Shown here in pieces: positions 7,426 through 15,253 of a stretch of DNA of 54,270 nucleotides. The notes beneath the pieces were generated by a model. The model ran no database searches, was not told the origin of the DNA, and saw nothing but the letters and a program-made list of their open reading frames with translations. This DNA is from Saprospiraceae bacterium (GTDB lineage Bacteria > Bacteroidota > Bacteroidia > Chitinophagales > Saprospiraceae). The position numbers and the translations under genes were made by a program. The stretch's first letter is position 1. Each line of letters starts with the position of its first letter. The stretch spans positions 1-54,270 of the forward strand of contig JAEUUU010000096.1 in the NCBI GenBank assembly GCA_016787345.1. The letters are read 5' to 3'.

Positions 7426-9213
7426 TCAATCCAGATCCTCCCCGGCCAGTTGTCTTTCAAACAGTTCGGCGTAGTACCCGCGCCGGGCCATCAGTTCCTC
7501 GTGCGTACCCTCCTCGGCAATGCTGTGATCGTCGCCCAGCACGATAATCTTGTCGAATTCCAGCGCGCCGTAGATGCGGTGGGTGATAATCACGGCTGTT
7601 TTGCCGGCCAGTGCTGTATTGAGGTAGCCGATAATCTGGCTTTCGGTATTGGTATCCACGGCGGAGAGGCAATCGTCGAGCAGCACGATGTCGGGTTGTT
7701 TGGCGAAGGCCCGGGCGATGCTGACGCGTTGTTTTTGTCCGCCGGAAAGCGTCACGCCGCGTTCGCCGACGATGGTGTCGTAGCCTTTGGGCAGCGACAT
7801 AATGTCGTCGTGTACGGCTGCGCTGCGGGCAAAATGTTCGGCCTGGGCGCGGGTGATGCCGTCTTGCCCGAAGGCGATATTGGCTTCCACGGTGTCGGAA
7901 AACAAGAACACGTCCTGTGGCACGTAGCCGATGCGGCGGCGCAGGTTGTGCAGGTCGAGTTGGCGCACGTCTTTGCCGTCGATCAGGATACGGCCCTCGC
8001 TGACGTCGTATAGCCGCACGAGCAGGTCGGCCACGGTCGTTTTGCCGCTGCCGGTGCGCCCGATGAGGGCCAGGCGCTGACCGGGTTGCACTTCAAACGA
8101 GACGTTGCGCAGGGCGGTGATACCGGTATCGGGATACACGAAACTGACCTTGTCGAAGCGGATATGCCCCCGGAGCGGTCTGGGGTCGTTCACCGGATTG
8201 GTGATGACGGGCTGCGTTTTCAGAAATTCATTGATCCGCTTTTGCGAAGCCGCTGCCTGCTGGGTCAGCGAAGAAATCCAGCCGATGGCCGTGACCGGCC
8301 AGGTGAGCATATTGATGTAAATGACAAACTGCGCAATCTTGCCCGGCGTGATGTTGCCAGCCACCACTTCGAGCCCGCCGACATACACCGTGAGAATGGT
8401 ACTGGTACCGATCAGCAACATCATCAGTGGAAAAAACACGGCATCGACGCTGATGAGCCGGAGTGATTTTTGGCGGTAAATTTCGGTTTGATCGGCAAAC
8501 CACGCGCCCATGGCTTTTTCCTGCGCATAACTTTTGACCACCCGGATGCCGCTGTACACCTCCTGCGCCGTGCTCGTCAGGGTAGCCAGTTGTTGCTGAA
8601 TGGTTTCGCTGCGCTTGTTGATGATATTACTCACCCAATAAATCGAAATACTGAGCAGCGGCAGCGGTAGCAGCGACCAAAGTGTGAGGGTCAGGCTCAC
8701 GTTGAGCATGGCGGAGATGGTGAGCACGAACAGAAAAATCAGGTCGAGCCCGTACAAAATCGTAGGCCCCAGGTACATCCGCACCTTGTTCACATCTTCC
8801 GAGATACGCGACATCAGGTCGCCGGTGCTGTGGCGTTTGTAAAAAGCCAGGTCGAGGGTTTCGTAATGGGAAAAAATTTCCTTGCGCAGGTCGTATTCGA
8901 TCAAACGGCTCATGACAATGATCGACTGCCGCATCAAAAACATAAACAACCCCATGGCCAGGGCCAGTCCGATCACCTGCAGGCCAAACCAGCCGATCTG
9001 TGTACCCAATTCCCGATACGCCTCCGGATGCGCCGCAATACCCCCGGTTTCATTGTAGTGTTTGACGTTGAAAATCACCGTGTCCAGCGCTTCGCCAATC
9101 ACCTGCGGCTGCCAGACCCGAAACCAGTTGACCAACCCGACAAACAGGATGCCCAGCAAAAAACGCCAGCGGTATTTCCAGAAAAATTTGTTGAGATATG
9201 CAAGGTGTTTCAT
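7426..9213 (-). CDS. ABC exporter half (fused membrane and ATPase domains), BmrC/YheI-like
   Basis: The 595-residue protein has a six-helix ABC exporter membrane domain (about 1-330) and a nucleotide-binding domain. Walker A GRTGSGKTT lies near residue 387, the Q-loop in YVPQDVFLFSD, the signature LSGGQ near 487, Walker B IVLLDD near 507, the D-loop SAVD and the H-loop in ITHRI. The residue after Walker B, normally the catalytic glutamate, is aspartate (LLDDCLSAVD). That change is typical of the degenerate-site subunit of heterodimeric exporters such as BmrC/BmrD and TM287/288. No partner gene is in this window. The substrate cannot be told from sequence; drugs or lipids are usual for the family. 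ogt follows 67 bases downstream. Confidence 0.93.
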   Translation of the reverse strand: MKHLAYLNKFFWKYRWRFLLGILFVGLVNWFRVWQPQVIGEALDTVIFNVKHYNETGGIAAHPEAYRELGTQIGWFGLQVIGLALAMGLFMFLMRQSIIVMSRLIEYDLRKEIFSHYETLDLAFYKRHSTGDLMSRISEDVNKVRMYLGPTILYGLDLIFLFVLTISAMLNVSLTLTLWSLLPLPLLSISIYWVSNIINKRSETIQQQLATLTSTAQEVYSGIRVVKSYAQEKAMGAWFADQTEIYRQKSLRLISVDAVFFPLMMLLIGTSTILTVYVGGLEVVAGNITPGKIAQFVIYINMLTWPVTAIGWISSLTQQAAASQKRINEFLKTQPVITNPVNDPRPLRGHIRFDKVSFVYPDTGITALRNVSFEVQPGQRLALIGRTGSGKTTVADLLVRLYDVSEGRILIDGKDVRQLDLHNLRRRIGYVPQDVFLFSDTVEANIAFGQDGITRAQAEHFARSAAVHDDIMSLPKGYDTIVGERGVTLSGGQKQRVSIARAFAKQPDIVLLDDCLSAVDTNTESQIIGYLNTALAGKTAVIITHRIYGALEFDKIIVLGDDHSIAEEGTHEELMARRGYYAELFERQLAGEDLD

Positions 9214-9219
9214 AGCAAA

Positions 9220-9500
9220 GCAGGTGTTGGGTGTTGGGTTTTAGGTTTTGGGTTTTGGCAAAAGGGTTGCTGCTGCTCTCGGATATGGTTTTGGGTTTTA
9301 GGTTTTAGGTTTTTGGCAAAAGGGTTGTTACTGCTCTCGGATATGGTTTTGGGTTTTAGGTTTTAGGTTTTGGGTTTTTGGCAAAAGGGTTGTTACTGCT
9401 CTCGGATAGCGCTTCGGATTCGGTAAGTAATAATCTGCTGCTCGCCATGGTTTCCGAGAGCAGGAATACCCCTTTTGCCAAAACCCAAAACCCAACCCCC
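9220..9500. repeat. Three direct copies of a TTTTGGG-rich unit plus an inverted closing copy
   Basis: The gap holds 7-base-period words (GTGTTGG, GTTTTAG, GTTTTGG) leading into the core TTGGCAAAAGGGTTG followed by CTGCTCTCGGATA. The core occurs three times, at about 9255-9288, 9313-9345 and 9378-9411. An inverted partial copy closes the block at about 9453-9496 (CCGAGAGCAGG...TTTTGCCAAAACCC). Between copy three and the inverted copy lie about 42 unique bases. The whole forms a large imperfect hairpin between the VanX-like and ABC exporter genes. No coding sequence is evident. Confidence 0.85.
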
Positions 9501-10223
9501 TTATTCGCATGGCCAAACATAATCCGACAGTGCATAGTTCTGGCCCTGGTACGAAAAATGCCACCATTCGGTACGGATGCCTTTGAAACCGGCTGCTTCG
9601 AGGGTTTCGCGGAGCAGGCGGCGGTTGGCGAGTACGGCGGCTGGCAGTTGGGTGTAGTCGTAGTGCGCCTCCTTTCCGAAAAAATCATAGGGTGTGCCCA
9701 TGTCCAGTTCTTTGCCTTGCGCGTCGACGATGGTCAGGTCGACGGCAGCGCCGCGCGAGTGCATGGAGCCTTTGGCGGGCGGGGTGACGTAATCGGGGTT
9801 GGGCACCTTGTCCCACAACCGCTGCTGATAAGGCCGCGGCCGGTAACAATCGAACATTTTAAGGCCCATTTTTTTCTTTTGCAGGGCTTTGTGCGCCTTC
9901 ACCAGCGCCTCGGCGGCTTCGGGGCGCAAGAGGCAAAGCGGGCAATCGTAAATCTGCGCCTTGGTAAAATTGTTGGTCGTGGCATAGCGAATATCCAGCC
10001 GGATCGTCGGGTCGAGCGCGACCACGTCGGTGAAGCCATTTTTCCCCGGACTGTTGGCCGCGGCCGGCCGGGCAGTTTTGGGAGGCTTGGTGGTATCGGG
10101 TGCGGCTTCTGCGGGCGTCAATGCCGACGGAGCGCTGGCTGTTTCCGGCTGTAGCGTATGTACGTTGCTCTGGCGGCAGGCCAGCAGAACGAGGAAAAGC
10201 AGGATGGAAATAAATTTAGACAC
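9501..10223 (-). CDS. D-alanyl-D-alanine dipeptidase, VanX/DdpX-like lipoprotein
   Basis: This zinc peptidase family cleaves D-Ala-D-Ala dipeptides. The active-site signature is clear: DCYRPRPYQQ (substrate-binding Arg), SMHSRGAAVDL (zinc ligands His and Asp in SxHxxGxAxD) and RTEWWHFSY (catalytic Glu and zinc His in ExxWH). I choose GTG 10223, giving VSKFISILLFLVLLACRQS, a lipoprotein signal with Cys16 as the lipidated residue, then a Pro/Ala/Thr linker to about residue 55. A good -7 box sits 15 bases upstream of this GTG, which argues against the longer open frame. With no vancomycin ligase or VanH nearby, a role in peptidoglycan recycling or foraging is more likely than resistance. Confidence 0.9.
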   Translation of the reverse strand: MSKFISILLFLVLLACRQSNVHTLQPETASAPSALTPAEAAPDTTKPPKTARPAAANSPGKNGFTDVVALDPTIRLDIRYATTNNFTKAQIYDCPLCLLRPEAAEALVKAHKALQKKKMGLKMFDCYRPRPYQQRLWDKVPNPDYVTPPAKGSMHSRGAAVDLTIVDAQGKELDMGTPYDFFGKEAHYDYTQLPAAVLANRRLLRETLEAAGFKGIRTEWWHFSYQGQNYALSDYVWPCE

Positions 10224-10238
10224 AGGGTAAATTTTTGT

Positions 10239-10247
10239 GCAAAAGTA
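10239..10247 (-). promoter_or_regulatory. -7 promoter box for the VanX-like gene (TACTTTTGC)
   Basis: On the minus strand TACTTTTGC is an exact match to TAnnTTTG with the common trailing C. It lies 15 bases upstream of the GTG start chosen for the dipeptidase and supports that start. Confidence 0.55.
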
Positions 10248-10382
10248 TAAAGTAAAAGCTCGGCTCATTCGTCTCCTTTGTTTAGAACGAAAATGCCGGT
10301 TGTTGCGTTTATGCGGCATTCCTTTCGCCCTAATCGCATCCTCAATTCCTCGCATCCTCAAATTCTCACCAAAATAACCCCT

Positions 10383-11429
10383 ATGCGCACGCTACTCTTC
10401 ATGTCAGTTTTACTTTTCAAGGGCATCTTCGCTGCCGCGCAAGGCGCCCCTTACCCCGGCCAACCCGCCGCCGGTCCGGGCGGCGCTGAGTACCGCCATC
10501 GCGCCGTGGCATTTTTCGACCATGCCCAGCGCGCCGATGGCTACTGGCTTTTCGAACCCGCCGACCCGAAACCCGATTCGGCCGAAGTGGTGGTGTTTTT
10601 GCACGGATACGGCGCCTACAACCCCATGGCGTACGGCAAATGGATCAAACACCTCGTCGCCCGGGGCAATATCGTCATCTATCCGCGCTACCAGAAAAAC
10701 CTGCTGCTGCCGGCGGCCGACCAGTTTCCCGCCAACGCCGCCAAAGGCATCCGCGATGCGCTGGCTGAATTGCGGAAAGAAGGCCGCGTACACCCGCGCA
10801 CCGAACACGTCAGCTATATCGGCCATTCCTACGGTGGCGTGATCGCGGCCAACCTGGGCGTCAACTGGCAACAACACGACATCCCCAAACCCGCTTCCAT
10901 GCTGCTCGCCGAACCCGGCTCCGGACCGCTCAAAGGCGCGCGACTGGCTAAATACGACGGCCTGCCCGCCGACCTGCAACTGGTCATCGTCGTCGGGGAA
11001 GACGACTACGTGGTGGGCCACGAATTCGGTTCGCTGGTGTTCCAAACCGCCGTCAACACCCCCCAGCGCAACCTCGTGTTGCAACGCCGCGACAGCCACG
11101 ACCGCCGCTATATCTCGGCCTCGCACAACGAACCCTACTCCTACGACCTCGATTTTGATACCGGCGTGCGCAACTACACCGCCCGCCGGGTGCTCATGAC
11201 CTCCCGGCTTAATGAAGTGGATTTCAACTGCTACTGGAAATTCGCCGATGCGATCATGGACTGTACCCGCCACGGCTGCTACGCCGAGTACGCCTTCGGC
11301 AATACCCCGCAGCAACGCCGCCTCGGGCACTGGCCCGACGGCCGGCCGATGAATGCCCTGGAAGTGATCGTCCCGGAACAATTGCAGGTCGTGGAGAAGC
11401 GGAGGATGATGGTGGAGGAAACGAAGTAA
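10383..11429 (+). CDS. Secreted alpha/beta hydrolase
   Basis: The 348-residue protein begins with a signal peptide (MRTLLFMSVLLFKGIFAAAQ). The alpha/beta hydrolase fold is shown by VVVFLHGYGAYNP (oxyanion-hole strand), the nucleophile elbow GHSYGG (Ser near residue 148), an acidic turn in VVGEDDYVVG and a candidate catalytic His in RRDSHDRRY. The open frame begins 35 codons earlier but crosses the ATCCTC-type repeat, so ATG 10383 is preferred. The substrate is unknown; esterase or acyl hydrolase activity is the family norm. It is divergent from the VanX-like gene. Confidence 0.82.
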   Translation: MRTLLFMSVLLFKGIFAAAQGAPYPGQPAAGPGGAEYRHRAVAFFDHAQRADGYWLFEPADPKPDSAEVVVFLHGYGAYNPMAYGKWIKHLVARGNIVIYPRYQKNLLLPAADQFPANAAKGIRDALAELRKEGRVHPRTEHVSYIGHSYGGVIAANLGVNWQQHDIPKPASMLLAEPGSGPLKGARLAKYDGLPADLQLVIVVGEDDYVVGHEFGSLVFQTAVNTPQRNLVLQRRDSHDRRYISASHNEPYSYDLDFDTGVRNYTARRVLMTSRLNEVDFNCYWKFADAIMDCTRHGCYAEYAFGNTPQQRRLGHWPDGRPMNALEVIVPEQLQVVEKRRMMVEETK

Positions 11430-11542
11430 AAGGTTATTGTACGCGGAGGCGCACAATTCGGTAGAAAGGCCAGTTTGCAGGAACCGGGGCACGGGCCAAC
11501 AGAAAAAACACCCAACTTCCCCCGATCTTTGTCAAAAAAAGA

Positions 11543-12235
11543 ATGCCCGCAATCTTGTCCCCCGCCGACTATTTTGAAACCGTCCAGTCGCTGTTCCGCG
11601 CGCAGGGCGACCCCGAAATCGCGCCCTTCCAAATGGCTTACATGCGCAATCAGTTCGATTTTTTCGGGTTAAAAATGCCGGCCTGGACCGCCCTGGCCAA
11701 ACAGGTGCATGCGGAGTACGGATTGCCCGACGGCGAAAATCTCGCGGCGCTCCTGCGCCTGTGTTTTACCGACAGCCACCGCGAAATGCATTACTTCGGG
11801 CTGCAAACCCTCGAAAAAGCCCTGAAAAAAGAAGGCCCCGGCGCTATCGACCTGCTCGAAGAACTCATTCTGACGCAGTCGTGGTGGGATACGGTCGACT
11901 GGATTGCCAAACTCGTCGGACTGCATTTCCGGCGCTACCCCGAGCTGATTCTGCCCGTCACGGAGCGCTGGATGGACAGCGGCGAAATGTGGCTGCAGCG
12001 CGTCTGTCTGATTTTTCAACTAAGTTACAAGGAAAAAACCGACCGCGAACTGTTGTTCCGCTACGTCCGCCGGGTGGCCGGGTCGAAGGAGTTTTTTTTG
12101 CAAAAAGGCGCCGGCTGGGCCCTGCGTCAGTATTCACGAACCGACCCTGCGGCAGTCGAGGCGTTCGTGGCAGGTGAAAAACTCGCGGCCCTGACCCGCC
12201 GGGAAGCCCTGCGGCTGATCTGGGCGGGGCGCTAA
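11543..12235 (+). CDS. AlkD-like DNA alkylation repair protein
   Basis: AlkD proteins are HEAT-repeat DNA glycosylases that excise N3- and N7-alkylated purines. The sequence has the family features: SWWDTVDWIA at about residues 112-121, containing the Trp and Asp equivalent to Trp109 and Asp113 of the Bacillus cereus enzyme, and KGAGWALRQYSRT, containing the second catalytic-site Trp and conserved Arg. Length of 230 residues is normal. ATG 11543 directly precedes the family N-terminus. A one-mismatch -7 box (GATCTTTG) is about 11 bases upstream. Together with ogt at 6.9 kb it adds alkylation repair capacity, but they are not in one operon. Confidence 0.9.
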   Translation: MPAILSPADYFETVQSLFRAQGDPEIAPFQMAYMRNQFDFFGLKMPAWTALAKQVHAEYGLPDGENLAALLRLCFTDSHREMHYFGLQTLEKALKKEGPGAIDLLEELILTQSWWDTVDWIAKLVGLHFRRYPELILPVTERWMDSGEMWLQRVCLIFQLSYKEKTDRELLFRYVRRVAGSKEFFLQKGAGWALRQYSRTDPAAVEAFVAGEKLAALTRREALRLIWAGR

Positions 12236-12240
12236 TTTTT

Positions 12241-13743
12241 TCAGCACTCCTGTTTCAGCGCCAGGCGATTGATTTTGCCCGCGTCGTTTTTGGGCAAGGC
12301 GTCGAGAAAACGTACCTCGCGGGGTACTTTGAATTTAGCCAGTTTTTCGCGGCAAAAAGCCAGAATATCGGCTTCGCCGGCCGTTTGACCGGGTTTTAAC
12401 ACGACAAACACAAGGCCGGCCTCCCCCCATCGCTCGTCGGGTACGGGCACCACGGCGGCCTCTGCAACGGCGCTGTGGCCCAACAGTACCCGTTCGATCT
12501 CGGCGGGGTACACGTTTTCACCACCCGAGATGTACATGTTTTTCAAACGGTCGACGACGTACAGGTAGCCTTCTTCATCGCTGCGCACAAGGTCGCCGGT
12601 GCGAAACCATTCGCCCGAAAAAGCCGCGGCCGTAGCAGCAGGATTGCGCCAGTAACCGGGCGTGACCATCGGCCCCCGGAGCAGCAGCTCGCCGGGTTCG
12701 TTGGGCGGCAGCTCGCGACCGCTTTCATCCACGATGCGGATTTGGACGTAAAAATTGGGCCGGCCGATGCTGCCTTTTTTTCGCACGGCGTCGTTGTGGT
12801 GCAAGGAGGTCAGGTTGGGTCCAACCTCCGTCATGCCGTAGCCTTGCCGGACGGATACGCCTTTTCCGTGCCATTTTTCAATCAAAGGAACGGGCATAGG
12901 CTCGCCGCCCACGATGAGGTAGAGCAGGGAGCGCAGATCGGATTGGGCAAAAGCCGGCTCGTCGGCGAGCATTTTTAACATGGTGGGCACGCCCATAAAG
13001 ATCGTGCATTGTTCCTCCGCCAATGCGCGAAGCACGGCCGGCGGGTCGAATTTTTTGAACAGGCAGGTGTAGCCGCCGTGGTGCAAAAATGGCGTCAGCA
13101 AAACATTCCAGCCGCCGGTGTGGAAAGGCGGCATGACGTTCAGCGTACGGCTTTCGCTGTTGACAATCAGCGACATAGCCGTATTGATGCTGTTCCAGAA
13201 CAACATGCCGTGGGTGTAATACGCGCCTTTGGGGAAGCCCGTGGTGCCGGAGGTGTAGAGCAGAAAAACGGGGTGCTCGTCGTCCAGTTCGACGGCCGGA
13301 AAATCGGCGTCGTCGCGACTGGCGAGCCCGGGGTCGGCAAACGCAGCAAAAGCTTCCATCGTCCAGTGGTGGGGCGTAGCGGCATAGGCGGGCGCCGCTT
13401 CGATCGCCGCCTGGTATTTGGCCTCGGCGATCGCCAGCCGGGGCTCGGCATTGCGCAGGAGATAATCGAGTTCGGGGACGGCCAGCCGGTAGTTGAGGGG
13501 TACGAGTATAAACCCCAGTTTTTGGGCAGCGGCAAACAATACGACGTATTCCAGACAATTCTCCGCCAATACCGCCACACGGTCGCCCTTTTTTACCCCA
13601 TAAACAGATTGCAGATGCCGCGCCAGGCGATTGCCCAGGCGGTTCAACTGGCCGTAGCTCAGGGTGCGGCCGGTTTCAAATTCTTTCAGTGCGGTTTTAT
13701 CCGGGCTGTACAGGGCCCAGCGGGCAGTCCAATCGTATTGCAT
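12241..13743 (-). CDS. Acyl-CoA ligase (AMP-forming, long-chain fatty acid type)
   Basis: The 500-residue ANL-superfamily enzyme adenylates a carboxylic acid and transfers it to CoA. Core motifs are in order: YTSGTTGFPKG (near residue 162), MPPFHTGG, YGMTEVGPN, GEWFRTGDL, the hinge region DRLKNMYISGGENVYP and the catalytic lysine in LPKNDAGKINR. The carboxylate substrate cannot be read from sequence; medium or long fatty acids are usual for this subgroup. Start ATG 13743 gives MQYDWTARWALYSPDKTAL, as in relatives. The upstream neighbour on the same strand, 360 bases away across repeats, is a ketoacyl synthase III homologue, hinting at linked acyl chemistry. Confidence 0.92.
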   Translation of the reverse strand: MQYDWTARWALYSPDKTALKEFETGRTLSYGQLNRLGNRLARHLQSVYGVKKGDRVAVLAENCLEYVVLFAAAQKLGFILVPLNYRLAVPELDYLLRNAEPRLAIAEAKYQAAIEAAPAYAATPHHWTMEAFAAFADPGLASRDDADFPAVELDDEHPVFLLYTSGTTGFPKGAYYTHGMLFWNSINTAMSLIVNSESRTLNVMPPFHTGGWNVLLTPFLHHGGYTCLFKKFDPPAVLRALAEEQCTIFMGVPTMLKMLADEPAFAQSDLRSLLYLIVGGEPMPVPLIEKWHGKGVSVRQGYGMTEVGPNLTSLHHNDAVRKKGSIGRPNFYVQIRIVDESGRELPPNEPGELLLRGPMVTPGYWRNPAATAAAFSGEWFRTGDLVRSDEEGYLYVVDRLKNMYISGGENVYPAEIERVLLGHSAVAEAAVVPVPDERWGEAGLVFVVLKPGQTAGEADILAFCREKLAKFKVPREVRFLDALPKNDAGKINRLALKQEC

Positions 13744-14103
13744 GAAATAGAATTTGGGAGGATTAGAGAAAAGGAAGGCAGGTTGGATTTCCGATATCCG
13801 ATTACATGATTTGCGATTTGCGATTGGATGTTGGATTTATGATTGAAAACAACGCCCGATTAGCGTGCTGCTGGTTCAGTTGAATTTCCGATATTCGATT
13901 ACATGATTTGCGAGTTGCGATTTGGATTCAGGATTTGTGATTGAAAGCAACGCCCGTATCCACCGACTCGCGTATTTCTGGTTCAAAGGTTTTCCTGTTA
14001 TGTCAATTTTTAGGCAGTAAACGTTTTCTCAAATCACCAAATCCCCAATCCAAATCGCAACTCGCAAATCATGTAATCGCAACTCGCAAATCCCCCTCCC
14101 TTC
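13744..14103. repeat. Two direct ~72-base repeats with 7-base words and an inverted closing arm
   Basis: This gene-free stretch of 360 bases carries two copies of a unit beginning ATTTCCGATAT and including GATTACATGATTTGCGA, a 7-base-period block (GATTTGC) and GATTGAAA-CAACGCCCG: about 13787-13858 and 13884-13956. Each copy is followed some bases later by CTGGTTCA. An inverted arm (ATCGCAACTCGCAAATCATG and repeats of it) lies at about 14053-14096, next to the ketoacyl synthase stop. The layout, tandem arm, body, inverted arm, matches other gaps in this window. Confidence 0.8.
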
Positions 14104-15099
14104 TCATCCCCATCGAAACGCTGCGCTGGCAAAGGCCAGTCCGCCGCCCGAGCCGATAAAGAAGCACAGGTCGCCGGGTTTGATCCGGTTGTTTTCCCAG
14201 GCTTCGTTGAGTGCCATGGGAATACAGGCCGAGCCGGTGTAGCCGTAATGGTGCATGATGGTAGTCGCGCGTTCGCGGGGTATTTCGAGGCGGTCGAGGG
14301 TATCCCAGATGCTGTTGATATTGATTTGGGTAATGAAAAAATGTTGTACGTCGGCGGGTTTCACTCCGATCCTGGCGCAGAGGGCGCGGACCATATCGGA
14401 CCAGGTTTCGGCATTGAGTTCGGGGGGAAATTTACGGACGAACTGGAGTTGGTGTTCGTGTCGCGACAGTACCCCGGCGTCGACAGGCTGGTGAGCGCCG
14501 CCGGCGTAGATGCCCATCCAGTCGGCATACTGGCCCATGGTGCGCAGTTCGCTGCCCAGGAAGCCGCCGCCCTTGTCGGCGCTTTCGGCGCGCAGTACGG
14601 CAGCGCCGGCGCCGTCGGCGAAGAGGGTGACGGTTTTTTTATCGCTCATGTTGAGGTGTTTGCTCATGGCATATCCGCCAATGACGAGCACGTGGCGGTA
14701 GCGTTCGTCGGCGCGGATGTATTTGGCGCCGATGTCGAGCGCGGTAACGAAGCCGGCGCAGGCAGTGTTGATATCGAAGGTGCCGGCGTTTTTGGCGCCC
14801 AGGCGGTGCTGCACGATGGCGGCAGTGGAGGGCGAAATATATTCGGGGGTATCGGTGGCCAGCACGATCAGATCAAGGTCGGCGGCGGCGATTCCCGCCC
14901 GGTCGAGCGCCTGCCGGGCCGCGCGTTCGCAGAGGTCGGCGGTCGACTCGTCGGGCGCGCACCAGCGGCGTTCGTAGATGTGGACGTTGGTGCGGAGCCA
15001 GGTATCGACGTCTTCGCCGAGCAAATCGTTGAAGTACTGGTTGGTGATCCTCCGTTCCGGGGCACTGGCGCCGACCGAAACGATGGCAGCATTTTGCAT
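14104..15099 (-). CDS. Ketoacyl-ACP synthase III homologue with altered active-site residues
   Basis: The 331-residue thiolase-fold protein aligns with FabH. The nucleophile is kept: Cys114 in NTACAGF. The usual His (PHQANxR) is replaced: the equivalent segment reads FFITQININS with Thr257, and the usual Asn (GNTSAAS) is Tyr287 in HHYGYTGSACIP. Canonical FabH needs that His and Asn to decarboxylate malonyl-ACP, so ordinary condensation is doubtful; an acyltransferase or non-decarboxylating role is possible. The fold, the dimer-core segments and the C-terminal GSGGGLAFASAAFRW are otherwise intact, so this is not a decayed gene. A terminator separates it from the TonB receptor upstream. The acyl-CoA ligase lies downstream on the same strand. 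A canonical FabH is present at 40.8 kb. Confidence 0.88.
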   Translation of the reverse strand: MQNAAIVSVGASAPERRITNQYFNDLLGEDVDTWLRTNVHIYERRWCAPDESTADLCERAARQALDRAGIAAADLDLIVLATDTPEYISPSTAAIVQHRLGAKNAGTFDINTACAGFVTALDIGAKYIRADERYRHVLVIGGYAMSKHLNMSDKKTVTLFADGAGAAVLRAESADKGGGFLGSELRTMGQYADWMGIYAGGAHQPVDAGVLSRHEHQLQFVRKFPPELNAETWSDMVRALCARIGVKPADVQHFFITQININSIWDTLDRLEIPRERATTIMHHYGYTGSACIPMALNEAWENNRIKPGDLCFFIGSGGGLAFASAAFRWG

Positions 15100-15131
15100 A
15101 AAAAGCGCGGGTTATCTTGTTGAGAAAAAGC

Positions 15132-15158
15132 GGAGGTGGCGCGGCATACGCCACCTCC
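15132..15158 (-). terminator. Intrinsic terminator after the TonB receptor gene
   Basis: A perfect 10-base-pair stem (GGAGGTGGCG / CGCCACCTCC) with a 7-base loop is followed on the minus strand by GCTTTTTC. It would end the TonB receptor transcript before the ketoacyl synthase III homologue. Confidence 0.75.
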
Positions 15159-15253
15159 CGAAGTATTCAACTTTGCACAGTATGAAGCTTGTAAATGAGG
15201 ATTTGAGGATGCGGGGGTGAATTTTGACATTCTTTGCCCGCTCCGGTTAACGA

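Noticed and set aside
9501-10223. Vancomycin resistance locus suggested by the VanX-like gene
   Set aside because: No VanH, VanA-type ligase or VanRS genes are present; a solitary lipoprotein dipeptidase fits peptidoglycan recycling better.
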